The position numbers and the translations under genes were made by a program. Source: Diaporthe sp. PMI_573 (lineage: Eukaryota; Ascomycota; Sordariomycetes; Diaporthales; Diaporthaceae). From it: a stretch of 64,000 nt of DNA. The notes below the pieces were generated by a model. The model made no database searches and was not told where the DNA came from. It worked only from the letters and a program-made list of their open reading frames with translations. The DNA lies in NCBI GenBank assembly GCA_021399435.1, contig JAJTUP010000043.1, positions 1 to 64,000 of the forward strand. The letters run 5' to 3'. How positions within the stretch are numbered: the first letter of the stretch is position 1; every line of letters starts with the position of its first letter. Below, piece by piece: positions 1 through 10,295 of this stretch.

Positions 1-330
1 AATCTGACCATTAAGAAAAACCTCTTATTATCTCAACTACACCGACTGGACAGACAAATTTATTTATGTCAACTTAGACGACTTGGGCCACCGGAAGGGT
101 TTGAGGAATGGTTGAAAAGGGTTCAGCCAGAATATGGATTTATTGCTGATCTGGACACTGATGAGATGAACGCAACCATTGCTGAGTTGAACCTCGAAAT
201 AGATAATTTTACAAAGCGGCTAAGCTCAGTTTTAACACTTGTAGAGTACTACTCCTCAGCGCCTAAATCAATAATAGCAATAGCTGAGGGACCTTCTGAT
301 AGGTCTGCTGATGAATCAAATATGTATTAA
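1..330 (+). CDS. 3' end of an unrecognised gene
   Basis: The frame is open from the first base of the window to a stop at 328-330, giving at least 109 residues; the 5' end lies outside. The product is hydrophilic with an acidic middle (DLDTDEMNATIAEL) that could form a helix, and it ends in a Ser/Asp-rich tail. I recognise no domain. The next feature downstream is the 3' end of a Helitron on the opposite strand, so the two would be convergent. It could be a chance open frame in AT-rich DNA; the residue composition looks coding-like, but I have no family match. Confidence 0.35.
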   Translation, partial: NLTIKKNLLLSQLHRLDRQIYLCQLRRLGPPEGFEEWLKRVQPEYGFIADLDTDEMNATIAELNLEIDNFTKRLSSVLTLVEYYSSAPKSIIAIAEGPSDRSADESNMY

Positions 331-370
331 ACTATATAATTGAAAAACAGGTATAATACTTCAGATGCCT

Positions 371-2308
371 TTATGAATTATATGCTGTTTGCCTCCATAA
401 GTGTTTTCGGATTCGTCGCTCACTAGCTCGGGTAGACTGGAGATTTTGACGCGTTTTTTGTATGTGGAACCGTTGGAAATGACCATATTGCGCCCTTACA
501 GGTCTTTCACCCGTAATAACTCGATTTCGACCCTGATCGTGGTTGTGTGCAGGAAGTGAGCGTATGAAACTTGACGCGCTGGTGGTTTGTTGAGACTGGC
601 TGAAAGAACCGCTTGCATACGTGGTTGACATCTCCACATCCTGCTGAAACTCAACAGTAGTTGAACCCTGAATATGATCCTGAATCTGATCATTCTGCGC
701 CGTTTCTTCGTAGCTAGTTGTCTCTGCAATAGCCTGCCACCATGAAATCCACCTTTGTTCCTCTTGAGTTCGATTCGCTCGTAAGAATGCGCTGATTGTC
801 GTCTCAGATTGTGCCTCCAGATCACGAACTCCAGCAGCAAAATCTGCTGGAATCCGATTTTCTAGGAAGTCTTCCCTTCGGGGTTCAGTGGCAAGCCAAA
901 TACCAGCCCAAGATGTTGCTCTTGATAGCTGCACATAAGCGCTCATAAAGTCGCACTTTGCCCAGTCCAAATCTGGTCTCCTGCGCCGACCTCTGAGCTG
1001 GGCCAAGACCTTGTCCGTGGTCATCCCTTAACCTTTCATGTCTGTCATAGCAAAAGCCGGTGTAATCATATAGCCTGTTCTCCTCACTTTCTTTGTAATC
1101 CACTGAAGGCCTGTGTTCAGCTGAACTGTTGATGGCGTAATGGCTACCATCCCAGGAGGGAGTCCAGTAGTTTCCAGATGATCAAATGCTGGTGACTGGA
1201 TGATAAGTGCTCGCGGCGGCCCAAGATATAGCGTAACGCCGCTACTGATATAGTATCCAGGGTATTTAGGATCAGGTACGACATGAACAGCCTCAACTTC
1301 CGCACCATTTACTAGCTTCAAATAGCTATGAGTATTGTGCGTAAGTATCATAGGCATTCCTCTTCCAAAGGGTAACAAGCTGGGAACCTTTACTTGTGAG
1401 GAGTCTCCTTGTTGAAAAATGCTGATAATCTCGCTGTCTGACACATTATCTATTCCATCGACCCACTCGTGGGATGATAAGAATAGAGAAATATGCCTAT
1501 TATTACTTGCACCCCATTCAAGAGCAGAGGCAAGATTTTGGTCCCATCTCTGCTGATTAATAGGTGTGAGCATCTTCCCATCTTTTGAACCAAGGACCCA
1601 AGGCACTTCCCTATGAGCGCGGGTGCAAAGTTGTTCATGATCAGCTTCCGTTTGCTCCCCCTTGCGAAAACGATTAAGGATTCCTCGTAATTGTGGGCAG
1701 CTGCTTGCTCGGACCTGTTGCTTTAACATAACGACTTTGTGACAATCGTTAAACAAGTGAAAACCGCGGGTTTGTCGTATTCTGACATTCACCTGTTCCT
1801 TACGCTCGAGTTGCGGTGGCTGAAGCAAGACTGACCGGTCCTTAACAGGCGGAAACTGGAAAAAGTCTCCGGAGAAAATGATGATTGGAATGCCACCAAA
1901 TGCTTCCTTGCTTGATCGGAGTTGCTGAAGCCGAGTGTCGACGTCAGCGAGTGTCGCTGCACCAAGCATACTGATCTCGTCAATAACAAGAACCAGTCTA
2001 TGCTTCCATCTTGCAATCTCCTCCCCAGAGGGACCATCACCCTTTTTGCTTCCGCTTCGACCATGTTGATCTGGTTGTAGGCCAACAGCGGAGTGAATTG
2101 TACGGCCACCAATTTTAGAAGCAGCAATAGCTGAGGACGCTGTCATCTCTACAGCGTACTCTTCACTCTTCATTCGGAACACATCCCTCAGAGCATGCAG
2201 AACCTGAGTTTTTCCAGTTCCACCTTCACCACCTATGTAAAGGCGGAGTTGCTTTTGCGCTGTGGTAGTTCTCCCATACATGTTGCGCCGCAGCTGTGCA
2301 TCTGGCAA
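371..2308 (-). pseudogene. Helitron PIF1-type helicase half (one in-frame stop)
   Basis: The frame 2308-1028 carries a superfamily 1B (PIF1) helicase: Walker A GGEGGTGKT (residues 26-34), TIHSAVGL, Walker B VIDEISML (about 108-115) and the SGDFFQFPPV motif. The same frame continues after a TAA at 1025-1027 into 1024-371 with the motif VI YVQLSRA. The stop sits in a conserved position where Gln or Ser is usual (MKG-stop-GMTTDK); CAA to TAA by one C-to-T change is the simplest explanation. The role in an intact element is to unwind DNA during rolling-circle transposition. The last 100 residues are low-complexity Gln/Ser/Thr. Apart from this stop the motor is intact on paper. Confidence 0.8.
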
Positions 2309-2480
2309 CGATGCGCCACCCAGTTCGCCTCGCTCTCGAACACATCGGCCAGCTTGTCAACATCGTTCACTATGTCGCTTATATCACGGAAGACGCTATC
2401 CCACCGTCGGTATCGTTTTGCCTCCTGTTCGTCACAACACTACCGTGCCTGGGTGAGCGGCTCTTCCCTCTCTACCGCGT

Positions 2481-4940
2481 CTAGCTAGGCAATACGCTTA
2501 CCTCACTCACTAGGGTATCAAGGTATCGACACACCTGCTCCGCGTACGCCCCGTCATCTTGCATATCGTCCAAGACAGTGGGCATTTCCACGTTGGCGTC
2601 GAGCCACAAGAATCCGTGTAGGTGCTCCGCCCCCCTTTCGTTCGTCTCGACGCAGCCATAATAGCCAGAGACCTTGCCGAATATCGATGGCCCCCCTACG
2701 CGTACGCAGTGTTGGAAGAAGAGACGGATCTCGCGGTCGAAAAACTTGGCGGAGCTCACAGGATCTCGCACTACATGCTGTACCCGACCGATGTGCTTGC
2801 GGAACTGGTCCACCAGCTGCCTGGCCAGCTCTCCGCTCACAGCCCGGTAGGCAGTCAGCTTCATATTTACTTCGTTGGTCAGGTCGTTTGGATTCAGCGT
2901 GAACCAAATTGTCTTCATCCCTAGCAGTAAGCTGAGGGAGTTGATCTTGCGACGGTGACCGAGTCTCTCTTCGTTCGACATATGCTGGCCATGCCCGAAG
3001 GCGCTGAGCTCTCGAAGCAGGAAGGAGACGTCCTCGTTCGTAGTCGTCCTGGTCTGGCGGTATTCTTCCTCCGCGGCCTCGATCTCGCTGGCAGTCAGCG
3101 CGCGGAGGATCTGCTCCACCCGAGCGAAGGACCGCTTCTGCATGCGAATATAGCTGATCCGCCGGTTCTCCGAGCGGACCAGCATGTTGTATATGAGGAA
3201 GGGAAACGCCGGGTGCGTCGCGAAAAGGCCGCCTACTACTGGTCAATTCCGTCTGATCTCCCAGCTCGGCGGGTACATACCGTGTCGCTGGAGCACCAAT
3301 CTCGCCCAACTCCGTAGGGTGAAGTTACGGTCCTGGCCGCAGCTACTATGGACGTCCGTGAATCCGACACCGGCATCCTCCGCCAACTTAGGGCCTCCTC
3401 GGCCCCACGGAAAGAGGCAGGGGAAGGTCTTGGGAAAGAAATCGGGGTCGTTGCTGTCGACATACTCCTCCCCCCGCTGGTTGATAATAAACGGTTCCGT
3501 AGTGCCGGCAAAGTATCCGATTCCACCCTCACTCCGCCTGCGCTTCTTGCCCCGATGGCGGCCATCCGTCTGGTCCAGGCTGGCCTGGACCCACCGAAGC
3601 CGTTCTCTAGGGCCGTGGTCCGCCGTCTCGTCGAGCCCCAACATCCCTGTTGAAACCATCTCGATTAGCTGTTCCTCTATATACCGAAGATCCAGCTCCT
3701 CTCTCTGGAGATGACGCCCCTGCAAGCCGCCTAGTCTCGCGTTGCTTTCGTTCTCTTGTCGCACAGCATCGTCTTCGCTGTCTTCCAGCGTAGCTAGCAC
3801 CTCTTCGGCCGTACGAATAGGTTGCTCTGCACGACCACGCTCAACGGCCGACACATAGTATCCAGTCCGGATTTGGTCCTCCGCGCTCAGCTCGTATGGG
3901 ACCATGCTATCGAATATAGCTTGCGGCACCTCGGTACCGGAACACCAGTCCCCCCAACTCCGGAGGTGCTCCTCACTGATACAAATATCTCGGAATAACG
4001 GATTATACCGCTTCAGCCAGGTAAGCGCGCCTTTCAGCCGCTGGGGACGCACCGACATCATCCAGGCAATGTCGGTAGGCACCGGCTTCCGTGGTGCTAC
4101 GAAGCACACGTGGATCCTCTCCAGCTCGTTCATCATGGGGTGCGGGAGCACTTTCGACACCAAGTTCTCCACGTCGTTGGGGAATACGGTAATGTGGCCC
4201 TTCTTGTGCTTACGATATCGGCCGTTGGTAGCCTTCTCGATGTCGATCTGGAACTTGGTGATCCAACCACAAGGTATGTACAAGCCAATGAGCCGTTCCT
4301 CCATTGGAGTCAAGTATCGCAGTGCCGCCGGATATCTATGGACGCATCCAAGGCCGAGATTGTTGACTTGGCAGGCACGCGGGAGCTTACCCGCCTCTAA
4401 GGCATGACTACAGTCTTGGCAGACAGGGAACCCATCCGGCCCTTCACGGGGAAAGCATTGTCGGCATGCGAAATGTTCCCGATCCTGGCGCGTGAGGCGC
4501 GTTTCCGCCTGCCGATACAACGGCTCGAACACCGTCCACTTCCAGTCGGAGACGTCGACGGATGCCTTCTGCTCATAGCAGACGACGCAGTGTGTCAGCT
4601 CCATGGTGTTTTCGTCATGCATCTTGTTGTAGAAGTCACAGACGGTCTCCAGCTCGAGCTCGCGCGGTCTCGGCTCACTCCATGTATGGCCCGCCGAATC
4701 TCTCACCCTCTGCTCCCAACGTTCATCCATCGCCTTCAGGACCTCGTGCAACGACTTCTTTCGCTCTTGGAATAGCGGAGAGGCTGGACTATTCACTATC
4801 GGAAAGATTGAGGGAGCTGCTGGCCGTGCTGGTTGGCCGACCCGCGCATCTTTCTCGGTAGGGACTGGTCTCGTATGTTTCCTGCGGATGCGGTAAGCGG
4901 TCCCTGGTCTGGGACCGCGCTGCTTAAGACTCGGCGTCAC
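2481..4940 (-). pseudogene. Helitron N-terminal region and HUH Rep domain (interrupted)
   Basis: Two open stretches share one frame: 4940-3243 and 3185-2481, split by a TGA at 3243-3245 (CGA to TGA would explain it) inside a conserved stretch that continues to a typical NML...RRIS motif. The first half has CxxC-type motifs (CVVCYEQ, CRQCFP, CQDC) and the RYRKHKKGH segment seen in fungal Helitron proteins. The second half has WFTLNPND, GYYGCVETN and the HLH metal-binding motif (residues 188-190 of the 3185-2481 frame, about 2616-2624) that defines the HUH nuclease used for rolling-circle transposition. After YLDTLVSE the frame is lost; the Cys block resumes in another frame at about 2400. The opposite-strand and +1 open frames here are shadows. 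Confidence 0.8.
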
Positions 4941-5518
4941 AACGATAGGAGGACATTGAATTGGTGGTGTGGTCGGTGTCCAAACCTCATAATTCCCGGT
5001 ATGCTCCTCCTCGACCTTATCATCGGCTGCAAGCTATCTGGTCCATCATTGGCCCATGGCTGCTAAGCAGGCTACTAAAACGAATAGGATGTACTCCAGA
5101 ATATGCTGAATGGTTTAACGGGACTTCTAATCGACGATGTAGCGTGGCTGCAGGAGCCATCCCAGGCTTGGCGTTGAGATGACTGGCGAGAAAGAGCTTG
5201 CACAATTTGAGCATCTCACAATTCGCGACTTGTTTCCTCACGACGACCATATCCCCTTGATCTGGGTCCCGTGGTTGAACATTCATAGTAGAACCTCGCA
5301 TTGGCGTAAATGCTCGTGCAAGTGCCTGTTGATTGGTAGAGTTTAGTGCATACGCCCAGGGCGCCAAAAAAACACCGGCTCGCGATCCGGCTCGCGATCT
5401 CAAAATGCGCATGGGATGACTGCAGCCAGCTGATGCATAGTGAGCATCGCTTGGACATGCGTCAAAACTACCACCACCTTACTGTAAGCAATTCCTATCA
5501 TCGACAAGGGCCGAGGGT
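4941..5518. other. No supported gene; Helitron 5' flank
   Basis: About 0.6 kb upstream of the Helitron coding region. Several frames of 80-130 codons are open on the minus strand (5412-5020, 5458-5216), but they overlap in different frames, lack a promoter and match nothing I recognise. The Helitron 5' end probably falls here, but I cannot fix it. Confidence 0.4.
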
Positions 5519-5647
5519 CCGATCTTCCGGGATGGAACCCCTTCCAAACAAGTGTATTGTGCCGCTATTGTCCACAACCGTGGGGGCTTACATCGCGCTA
5601 GCCGGGCCGTCCCCTGACAGTCTATGTTGAGTGCACGGATCACTTGT
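5519..5647 (+). repeat. Dispersed repeat, copy 1 (matches 21088-21196)
   Basis: This stretch aligns with 21088-21196 over almost its whole length. It starts at a GATCTTYC / GGATGGAACC block, continues through GCCGCTAT and GCGCTAGCCGG, and ends at GTGCACGGATCACTTGT. This copy has about 24 extra bases in the middle. Both copies are in the same orientation. No terminal inverted repeat or target duplication is obvious, so the element class is unknown. Confidence 0.8.
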
Positions 5648-5990
5648 GACCCGAAAAGAATGTATGAATGCATGCGAGCTGAACGAGCTAGGGTGTGTAG
5701 GAGGGAGAGGGTGGCCTAATCCGTCAAAGAGAGTTGGTTGTTGAAATGGGGAGGGATGCTTCACAGAGGAAACAGTTGACGCAATCGGGCTCTCGTTGGC
5801 TTAATGATGGGCGAATATGATTTGGGTTGAATGGTCAAATTCACCATAGACGATCCAGATACTATGGATGTGGGAAGAACTGTACTGCAAATCTGGCTTG
5901 CTCAATGACCCCTGCCTACTCCCAATCATCCTTGTCCGCCTTTTGAAGTATGGACGGGAGTCTATGTGGCGTAAAGTCGGCCAGGCGACT
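5648..5990. other. Intergenic stretch, no gene seen
   Basis: Nothing codes convincingly here. It is the upstream region of the broken gene that starts at about 6096 and ends in a TATA box at 5992-5998. Confidence 0.5.
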
Positions 5991-5991
5991 C

Positions 5992-5998
5992 TATAAAG
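5992..5998 (+). promoter_or_regulatory. TATA box
   Basis: TATAAAG lies about 100 bases before the ATG at 6096. An ATG at 6000 is too close to this box to be inside the mRNA, so 6096 is the better start for the downstream gene. A CT-rich leader follows. Confidence 0.5.
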
Positions 5999-6095
5999 TA
6001 TGAGCGTGCCCGCCTCCAGACCAGTTGCTCCTCTCCCTCCCTCTCATCCTGTCACCGCTAACTCGACCCGGTCTACCCAGTCCTTTACTTTCACC

Positions 6096-7182
6096 ATGTC
6101 TACCATCACGCCCGACATCCCCAAAGCGCTGGGACGGGACCACGACAATACGTCCCAGGCGGACCCTTCCGACTCTGGCCCAGCGAAGAGTCAGATCGTC
6201 TTTGACACCTTTATCGAAGAAGAAAGTCCCTGCACCGCCGTCGAGAACCCACCGTCGAAACATTACCAGGTGTCGCTGGAATTCGCGTGTCCACAGGAAG
6301 TGCTGACTGTGATCCCTGAAAGTATCCGGGCCCTCGCCAAGCACGCCAATGTTAATTTGTATCTCAGGGGACGGGACTCCACGGAAAAAGACATTAGGAA
6401 GCGCCTCGGGACCCTCCAGGCTCTGCAGAGTCTGCAGAACCTGCTGTGCAAAGAAGAAAAGTCTTTGGCGCTTATGCTGATACAGGGGTCCCAAGGGCTA
6501 CGGGAGCGCCTTTATCCCCCGACAGGGTTTGATCTCCTGACGGACCTCCAGTCTCTCCTAGCCTTAAGTGACTTCTCGGCCCTGGAACGCTACATCAAGA
6601 GGCGACGGCGCGATATAACCGCAGTTCTCATTGTGGAGATGGTCTGGCTTCACTTTGACGCAGATGCACTCTGCCCTCACGCGTCTCCCGCAAGCGACTC
6701 CGCGCCGGGACCCGGGGACGCTGAGAGCAAGGATGCCGTTCCCGTCACGGAGCTGCTCCTGTCAATCGACGAGAAGATCATCATGAAGATTTGGGGAGAC
6801 CGACAACCCCGCCAGGAAGTCGACGTCGACGGGCGAAGAGCACGTCGCAGTCGGCGTCCAAAGCGTGGTCGGCTTCACAACCGCGGCCATGGCCGCCAAT
6901 CCAGAAATGGACGAGGGCAACTACAGGAAGAAGACGACCTAAACATACAAGCCGAGCATTTACCTGGTACGCCAACAAGTGGCGTCGGAAAGGCGGTGAT
7001 ATTTCCCATGGGACCGAGCATGTTGTCACACCTCAAAAGCCGCCAAGGAGATTCCCGAACGAGATAACTCTGACAATACCAATGCGGGTGATTATGAGAT
7101 GGATGAGGAGGCGAAGGAGGCAGAGGAGTGGTTAGAAAGGGCAGTATACCATGTGGGGCTCGGCCATCAGGGGACAGCATAA
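6096..7182 (+). pseudogene. Hypothetical protein gene, disrupted at the 3' end
   Basis: The first frame (from 6096, residues starting MSTITPDIPKALGRD) is open to 7067, but its coding character (hydrophobic/acidic alternation, LLLSIDEKIIMK) ends at about 6783; beyond that it is Arg-rich and shadow-like. The next frame (codons in phase with 6784) then looks coding: ARKSTSTGEEHVAVGVQ, then an acidic C-terminus (DEEAKEAEEWLERAVYH) to a TAA at 7180-7182. It is broken by a TAA at about 6940 and a TGA at about 6997. Both could be C-to-T changes of CAA and CGA. So I read one gene with a frameshift near 6784 and two stops, or unrecognised introns. No family recognised. Confidence 0.5.
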
Positions 7183-7454
7183 GGTTCGGCGCGCTAGAAA
7201 TTGTGATTTCTGTTGAAAGAGAAGAAGTTCCTCAGGAAAGTTGATTTTGGTGGATCTTGGTAGGGGCCTTCTACGGTTGGCAGTAGGATACAAATTCGAG
7301 ATGTCACTGCAGATAAAGACCCATCCCAAGGAAATTTACAGCAAGACTTGTGCGCAATAATGCATATCTCGCCGTTCCTTCAGCCTGCGATTAGATGGAA
7401 GGCCCTTCGGTCCTTGTGGATCACTTTTATAATTTGTTCGTATGAAGCTATGAA
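7183..7454. other. Short gap, nothing seen
   Basis: No coding region, repeat or regulatory site that I can support. Confidence 0.4.
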
Positions 7455-8560
7455 ACTATTGGGTCCTCATACTCCGCGTGACCACACTCGTAGCCGCTGT
7501 CGCGCCGTGAACATTCGGCCCCCCACTCCTTTAGCCCGGGCAGGCGGGTGCTAGGATCGAAACTGACGAAAACCAGGGCTTGCATACCACCCTCTCGGCC
7601 GGGGCCGCCTCCCGTGAGTTACACGAGTGATCGCTCGTCCCATGCGCCCTTGACGGTTCCAGTGTGTCCCGGGGGGTTGATGACGGAGTGTAGCTCCGAA
7701 AGGAGGGCAGAGTCGGTATGGGCGGCTTCCAGCGACCCAGCTGCCGGGGGCCAAAAGGTAATACGGTTGCTGGCTCCTGATTTGTATGGCCTGGCGGCGC
7801 GGCGCAGGTGCGGCTGCGTTGGACCTCCTCCTTCGGATCTGCCAGAATGGCTGCGGTCGCACGGGGCTTACGACATCCGGCCCGAAGACGAAGTCTCCGT
7901 GTGGTCTGGGGAGTTGCTAGAGTCTGTGTCGTCGACCAGGTCCAGAAGGGTTTGGCGAGGAGGGTGATATGAACGTATGAAATACTGGCTGAGAGTGAAA
8001 ATGAGTGCCGCTGAGGCGTCATCGCCGGTGTGCGTGTTGAACGGGCAGCGTATGCGTGGGGGAGGTGGGCTGTGCGGGAGGTCGTAGCTGGTGTGCGGCC
8101 TCACCTCCGGTACGGTCTCAAGCCGGGTTGATGATTATGCCACCACCAACATTGTTGGATCCGGGATCCCTCGGACTGCCATCTTCGACGTCTGAGTCGG
8201 CTGCCTTGTCCGGGAATACCAAGGGGGCAGTCTACAAATTGCGCCGCCCCGAGCTTCCAGCGAGCCACTCCCTCCGGGACTCGAACACCTGTAGCTGCTT
8301 TGGGTCCCGTTCATCCGGGATGAGGCGGATGAAGGACCACCTGTCGTCAATTGGCCCTTCCGCATTTTGCCTTCGCCACATCTTGTCCTTGACAGACCTC
8401 TCTGTTGTCTTTGGCTTTGGTGCTGCCACGGGAAACCTGAAGCAGTGATAATGTGAGGTCCAGTCAATCTCGTCGACCTCGAAGCTTGTTTGATTTGAGA
8501 TGCCATAAATTTGCCGAACGTTATACTTTACACTGTGTGCCGATATGGGCTGCACTCTTA
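7455..8560 (-). pseudogene. Truncated F-box family pseudogene (second copy of the 45006-47482 gene)
   Basis: The translated fragments on the minus strand match the 45006-46796 frame piece by piece: SNQTSFEVDE, FRFPVAAPKPKTTER, GPIDDRWSFIR, then FNTHTGDD, LDLVDDTDSSNS, and the 3' part down to about 7455. The order is the same, but the frames shift repeatedly (8555-8232, 8104-7868, 8022-7531), so at least two frameshifts separate them. The 5' end is missing: similarity stops abruptly at about 8560, so the F-box itself and the first third of the protein are absent. Degenerate paralogue of an expanded F-box family. Confidence 0.8.
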
Positions 8561-8991
8561 GTCGTATCGAAGGCGAGGAAATTTGATTTGGTCATTTATC
8601 CTGGGCTAATACTAGCGTACTCCTGAGGAATCGATTCTCTCAAGGACTCAAACCATCCAGCACCTAAGGTGCTATAAGGCCGTGGAATTCCCAGGGAACA
8701 CTGAAGCAACCACGCCCCCCCCCCCCCTGCCTCCCGCATAAACTATATCTGGGCTTTCGAGAGGCCCAGAAATGGGCGCGTGAAGGGTTCCGAGATACGA
8801 ATGCTATACTATAAAAACGCGGCAAGAAGGTCTTCGCACAATTAAGTTATCTCATTCTTCTTGGAACTTCACAATCAGAGACACAGACTACAACAATCCC
8901 CATCCGGCCACTCAGTCGGTCTCAAAACTAAATGAGATTTTCAAATCGGCAATCATTCACTGTGTTCTTTGGATGAAGATCTTGATCAAAC
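8561..8991. promoter_or_regulatory. Promoter and leader region with TATA box
   Basis: Contains a run of 13 C (8715-8727), a TATA box (CTATAAAAAC, 8809-8818) and a CA/TC-rich leader. Two short upstream frames start at ATGs in the leader (about 8930 and 8974) before the ATG at 8992. The arrangement is that of a fungal promoter. Confidence 0.45.
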
Positions 8992-9645
8992 ATGTGCAAG
9001 TGGCTGCCACTCGTCAGGTGTAACTGCCCATTGCAGTATACCCTGAACGCCCAGTGCGAGGTCCCTTGCGATAACCACTCGCAATGCCAAAGCAAGCCAT
9101 CGCAGCCGATTCAAGCAAGATGCGGGAATTTCTGTGCCGCTAGCCGCTTGGATTCTGCCACTGGCTGGGCACATAACTTGTGCTTCCTGGACCATTCCAG
9201 ATTCAAGGAGCTGAACCATTTGTCGAAGCTGCCTCACAAGACTGTTTCATGCCCTACTGTTGGATGGACTAAAGAAGGTCACAGTCCCAACCTATATCAG
9301 GGTTCGGCGTCTCTCCACCCACCCACTATAGTGGCCTTGGTGGATGGGTGGATTACTAATGAAGCTATTTGCAAGTGGGTGTACACCCACTTTGCTATAT
9401 TGCCAGTGGGTGTACACATGGGTGTATTTGTGGATTATTATATAAGCAAGCGAAGCTATTCCCAATCCCGCTGGCGCCCGGCTACTCTGAATCCGAGCTT
9501 GACGTGGAATACTCGATATCTTCGGCCTCTGAGGCTTCAGAATAGACCTCGTCGTCGCTCCGCTGCCAAATATAGCTGCTTGTCTCGTCGTCCTTGGGAT
9601 CACCGTTCTGGCAAAACCATGAAGAAGCGTTACGGAATGGAATAG
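8992..9645 (+). CDS. Hypothetical Cys-rich protein
   Basis: The 217-codon frame starts MCKWLPLVRCNCPL. Its first 60 residues have ten Cys (including CNC, QCEVPC, CGNFC), while the rest is basic and low in Cys. The TATA box at 8809 and a typical leader support transcription. No signal peptide is evident, so a secreted effector is not supported. The second half overlaps a repetitive stretch with the palindrome at 9377-9392, so the true gene may end earlier or be spliced. No family recognised. Confidence 0.4.
   Translation: MCKWLPLVRCNCPLQYTLNAQCEVPCDNHSQCQSKPSQPIQARCGNFCAASRLDSATGWAHNLCFLDHSRFKELNHLSKLPHKTVSCPTVGWTKEGHSPNLYQGSASLHPPTIVALVDGWITNEAICKWVYTHFAILPVGVHMGVFVDYYISKRSYSQSRWRPATLNPSLTWNTRYLRPLRLQNRPRRRSAAKYSCLSRRPWDHRSGKTMKKRYGME
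9377..9392. repeat. 16-bp perfect palindrome and partial copy
   Basis: GTGGGTGTACACCCAC reads the same on both strands. A partial copy (GTGGGTGTACACATGGGTG) lies 30 bases downstream at about 9407. A palindrome this size is unexpected by chance, but its role is unknown. Confidence 0.6.
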
Positions 9646-10031
9646 TTATATTACAATCGCCTCGAAGAAGTCACCAGACGGATTACTCATGAACTTTGGA
9701 TCGGCAATTTCTATTGCTTGGATTGCTTTTCAGGGTTGATGGGGGGGTGGTGCTTTTGGATCAGGACGAATGGCTTTCTCAACTTATTGCGCCATTGGGT
9801 GAATCTCTCCAAGTGGACCAGAACAGAGTCGTGGATTTACGCGGCAAGCGGGGCGATCTGGTTCCCGGTGGCCGGCAGGAGAGGTTTCTATGGCCACGAA
9901 TCTTCAAACTACTGGTCACATTGGGTTGAGCCGATCATCAAGTATGTACTGATAAACACAAGTGGAAACGTATTCGTTTGCCAGTAACCTACTTGGAAAT
10001 ACACGACTTCACGTTGAGTTGCTGCAGAAAA
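9646..10031. other. Gap with weak open frames
   Basis: Two overlapping plus-strand frames (9696-9929, 9718-9987) are open but resemble no family and have no promoter. I do not call a gene. Confidence 0.35.
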
Positions 10032-10295
10032 TTACCATGATGTCGAGATGGCGATCTTTCGTGAGCAATGTAGTTGACAATTGGAAAGAGGACCTTCTTC
10101 CATGTGCCTCGCATGTTGCATGATATCCTCGAGATATTCATCGCTGGCTAGCCTCGAGAGCTCATGGGCAACTGTGATCTGCCTATCAACCTTGGCATCC
10201 CATCTCCAGGCGTGGACCAGGCTTGCGGCTGGCTTAGCAGAGAAGTGGTATACCCTTTGATACTTAGACTCGACTGGTTGCGGTTGAGAAGCCAT
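10032..10295 (-). CDS. Small hypothetical protein (87 residues)
   Basis: The frame is open upstream to 10418, but the ATG at 10295 (MASQPQPVESKYQRVYHF) gives a compact, charged product with a plausible helical region (ITVAHELSRLASDEYLEDI). I chose it because the sequence before it translates to a hydrophobic, Cys-rich string atypical of a start. No domain is recognised. Could be a truncated gene. Confidence 0.4.
   Translation of the reverse strand: MASQPQPVESKYQRVYHFSAKPAASLVHAWRWDAKVDRQITVAHELSRLASDEYLEDIMQHARHMEEGPLSNCQLHCSRKIAISTSW

Larger units (their letters stand above)
371..4940 (-). mobile_element. Decayed Helitron (Rep-helicase element), internally deleted
   Basis: Reading on the minus strand, the element carries, in order, a Helitron N-terminal region with paired Cys motifs (about 4940-3250), the HUH replication-initiator (Rep) domain (3185-2481), a Cys-rich block typical of Helitron proteins (CQMHSCGATC, about 2310-2280), and a PIF1-family helicase (2308-371). 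In intact Helitrons several hundred residues lie between the Cys block and the helicase Walker A motif. Here the two are almost adjacent and in different frames, so a central piece is deleted. Two in-frame stops (3243-3245 TGA, 1025-1027 TAA) interrupt otherwise continuous frames. The element is non-functional. I could not place the 5' TC or 3' hairpin-CTRR ends with confidence. Confidence 0.85.

Noticed and set aside
2554..3309. Long +1 frame over the Helitron Rep domain
   Set aside because: Arg/Gly/Ala-rich shadow of the Rep frame; the HUH motif lies in the other frame.
8992..9645. Secreted effector
   Set aside because: Cys-rich N-terminus, but no hydrophobic signal peptide at the start.
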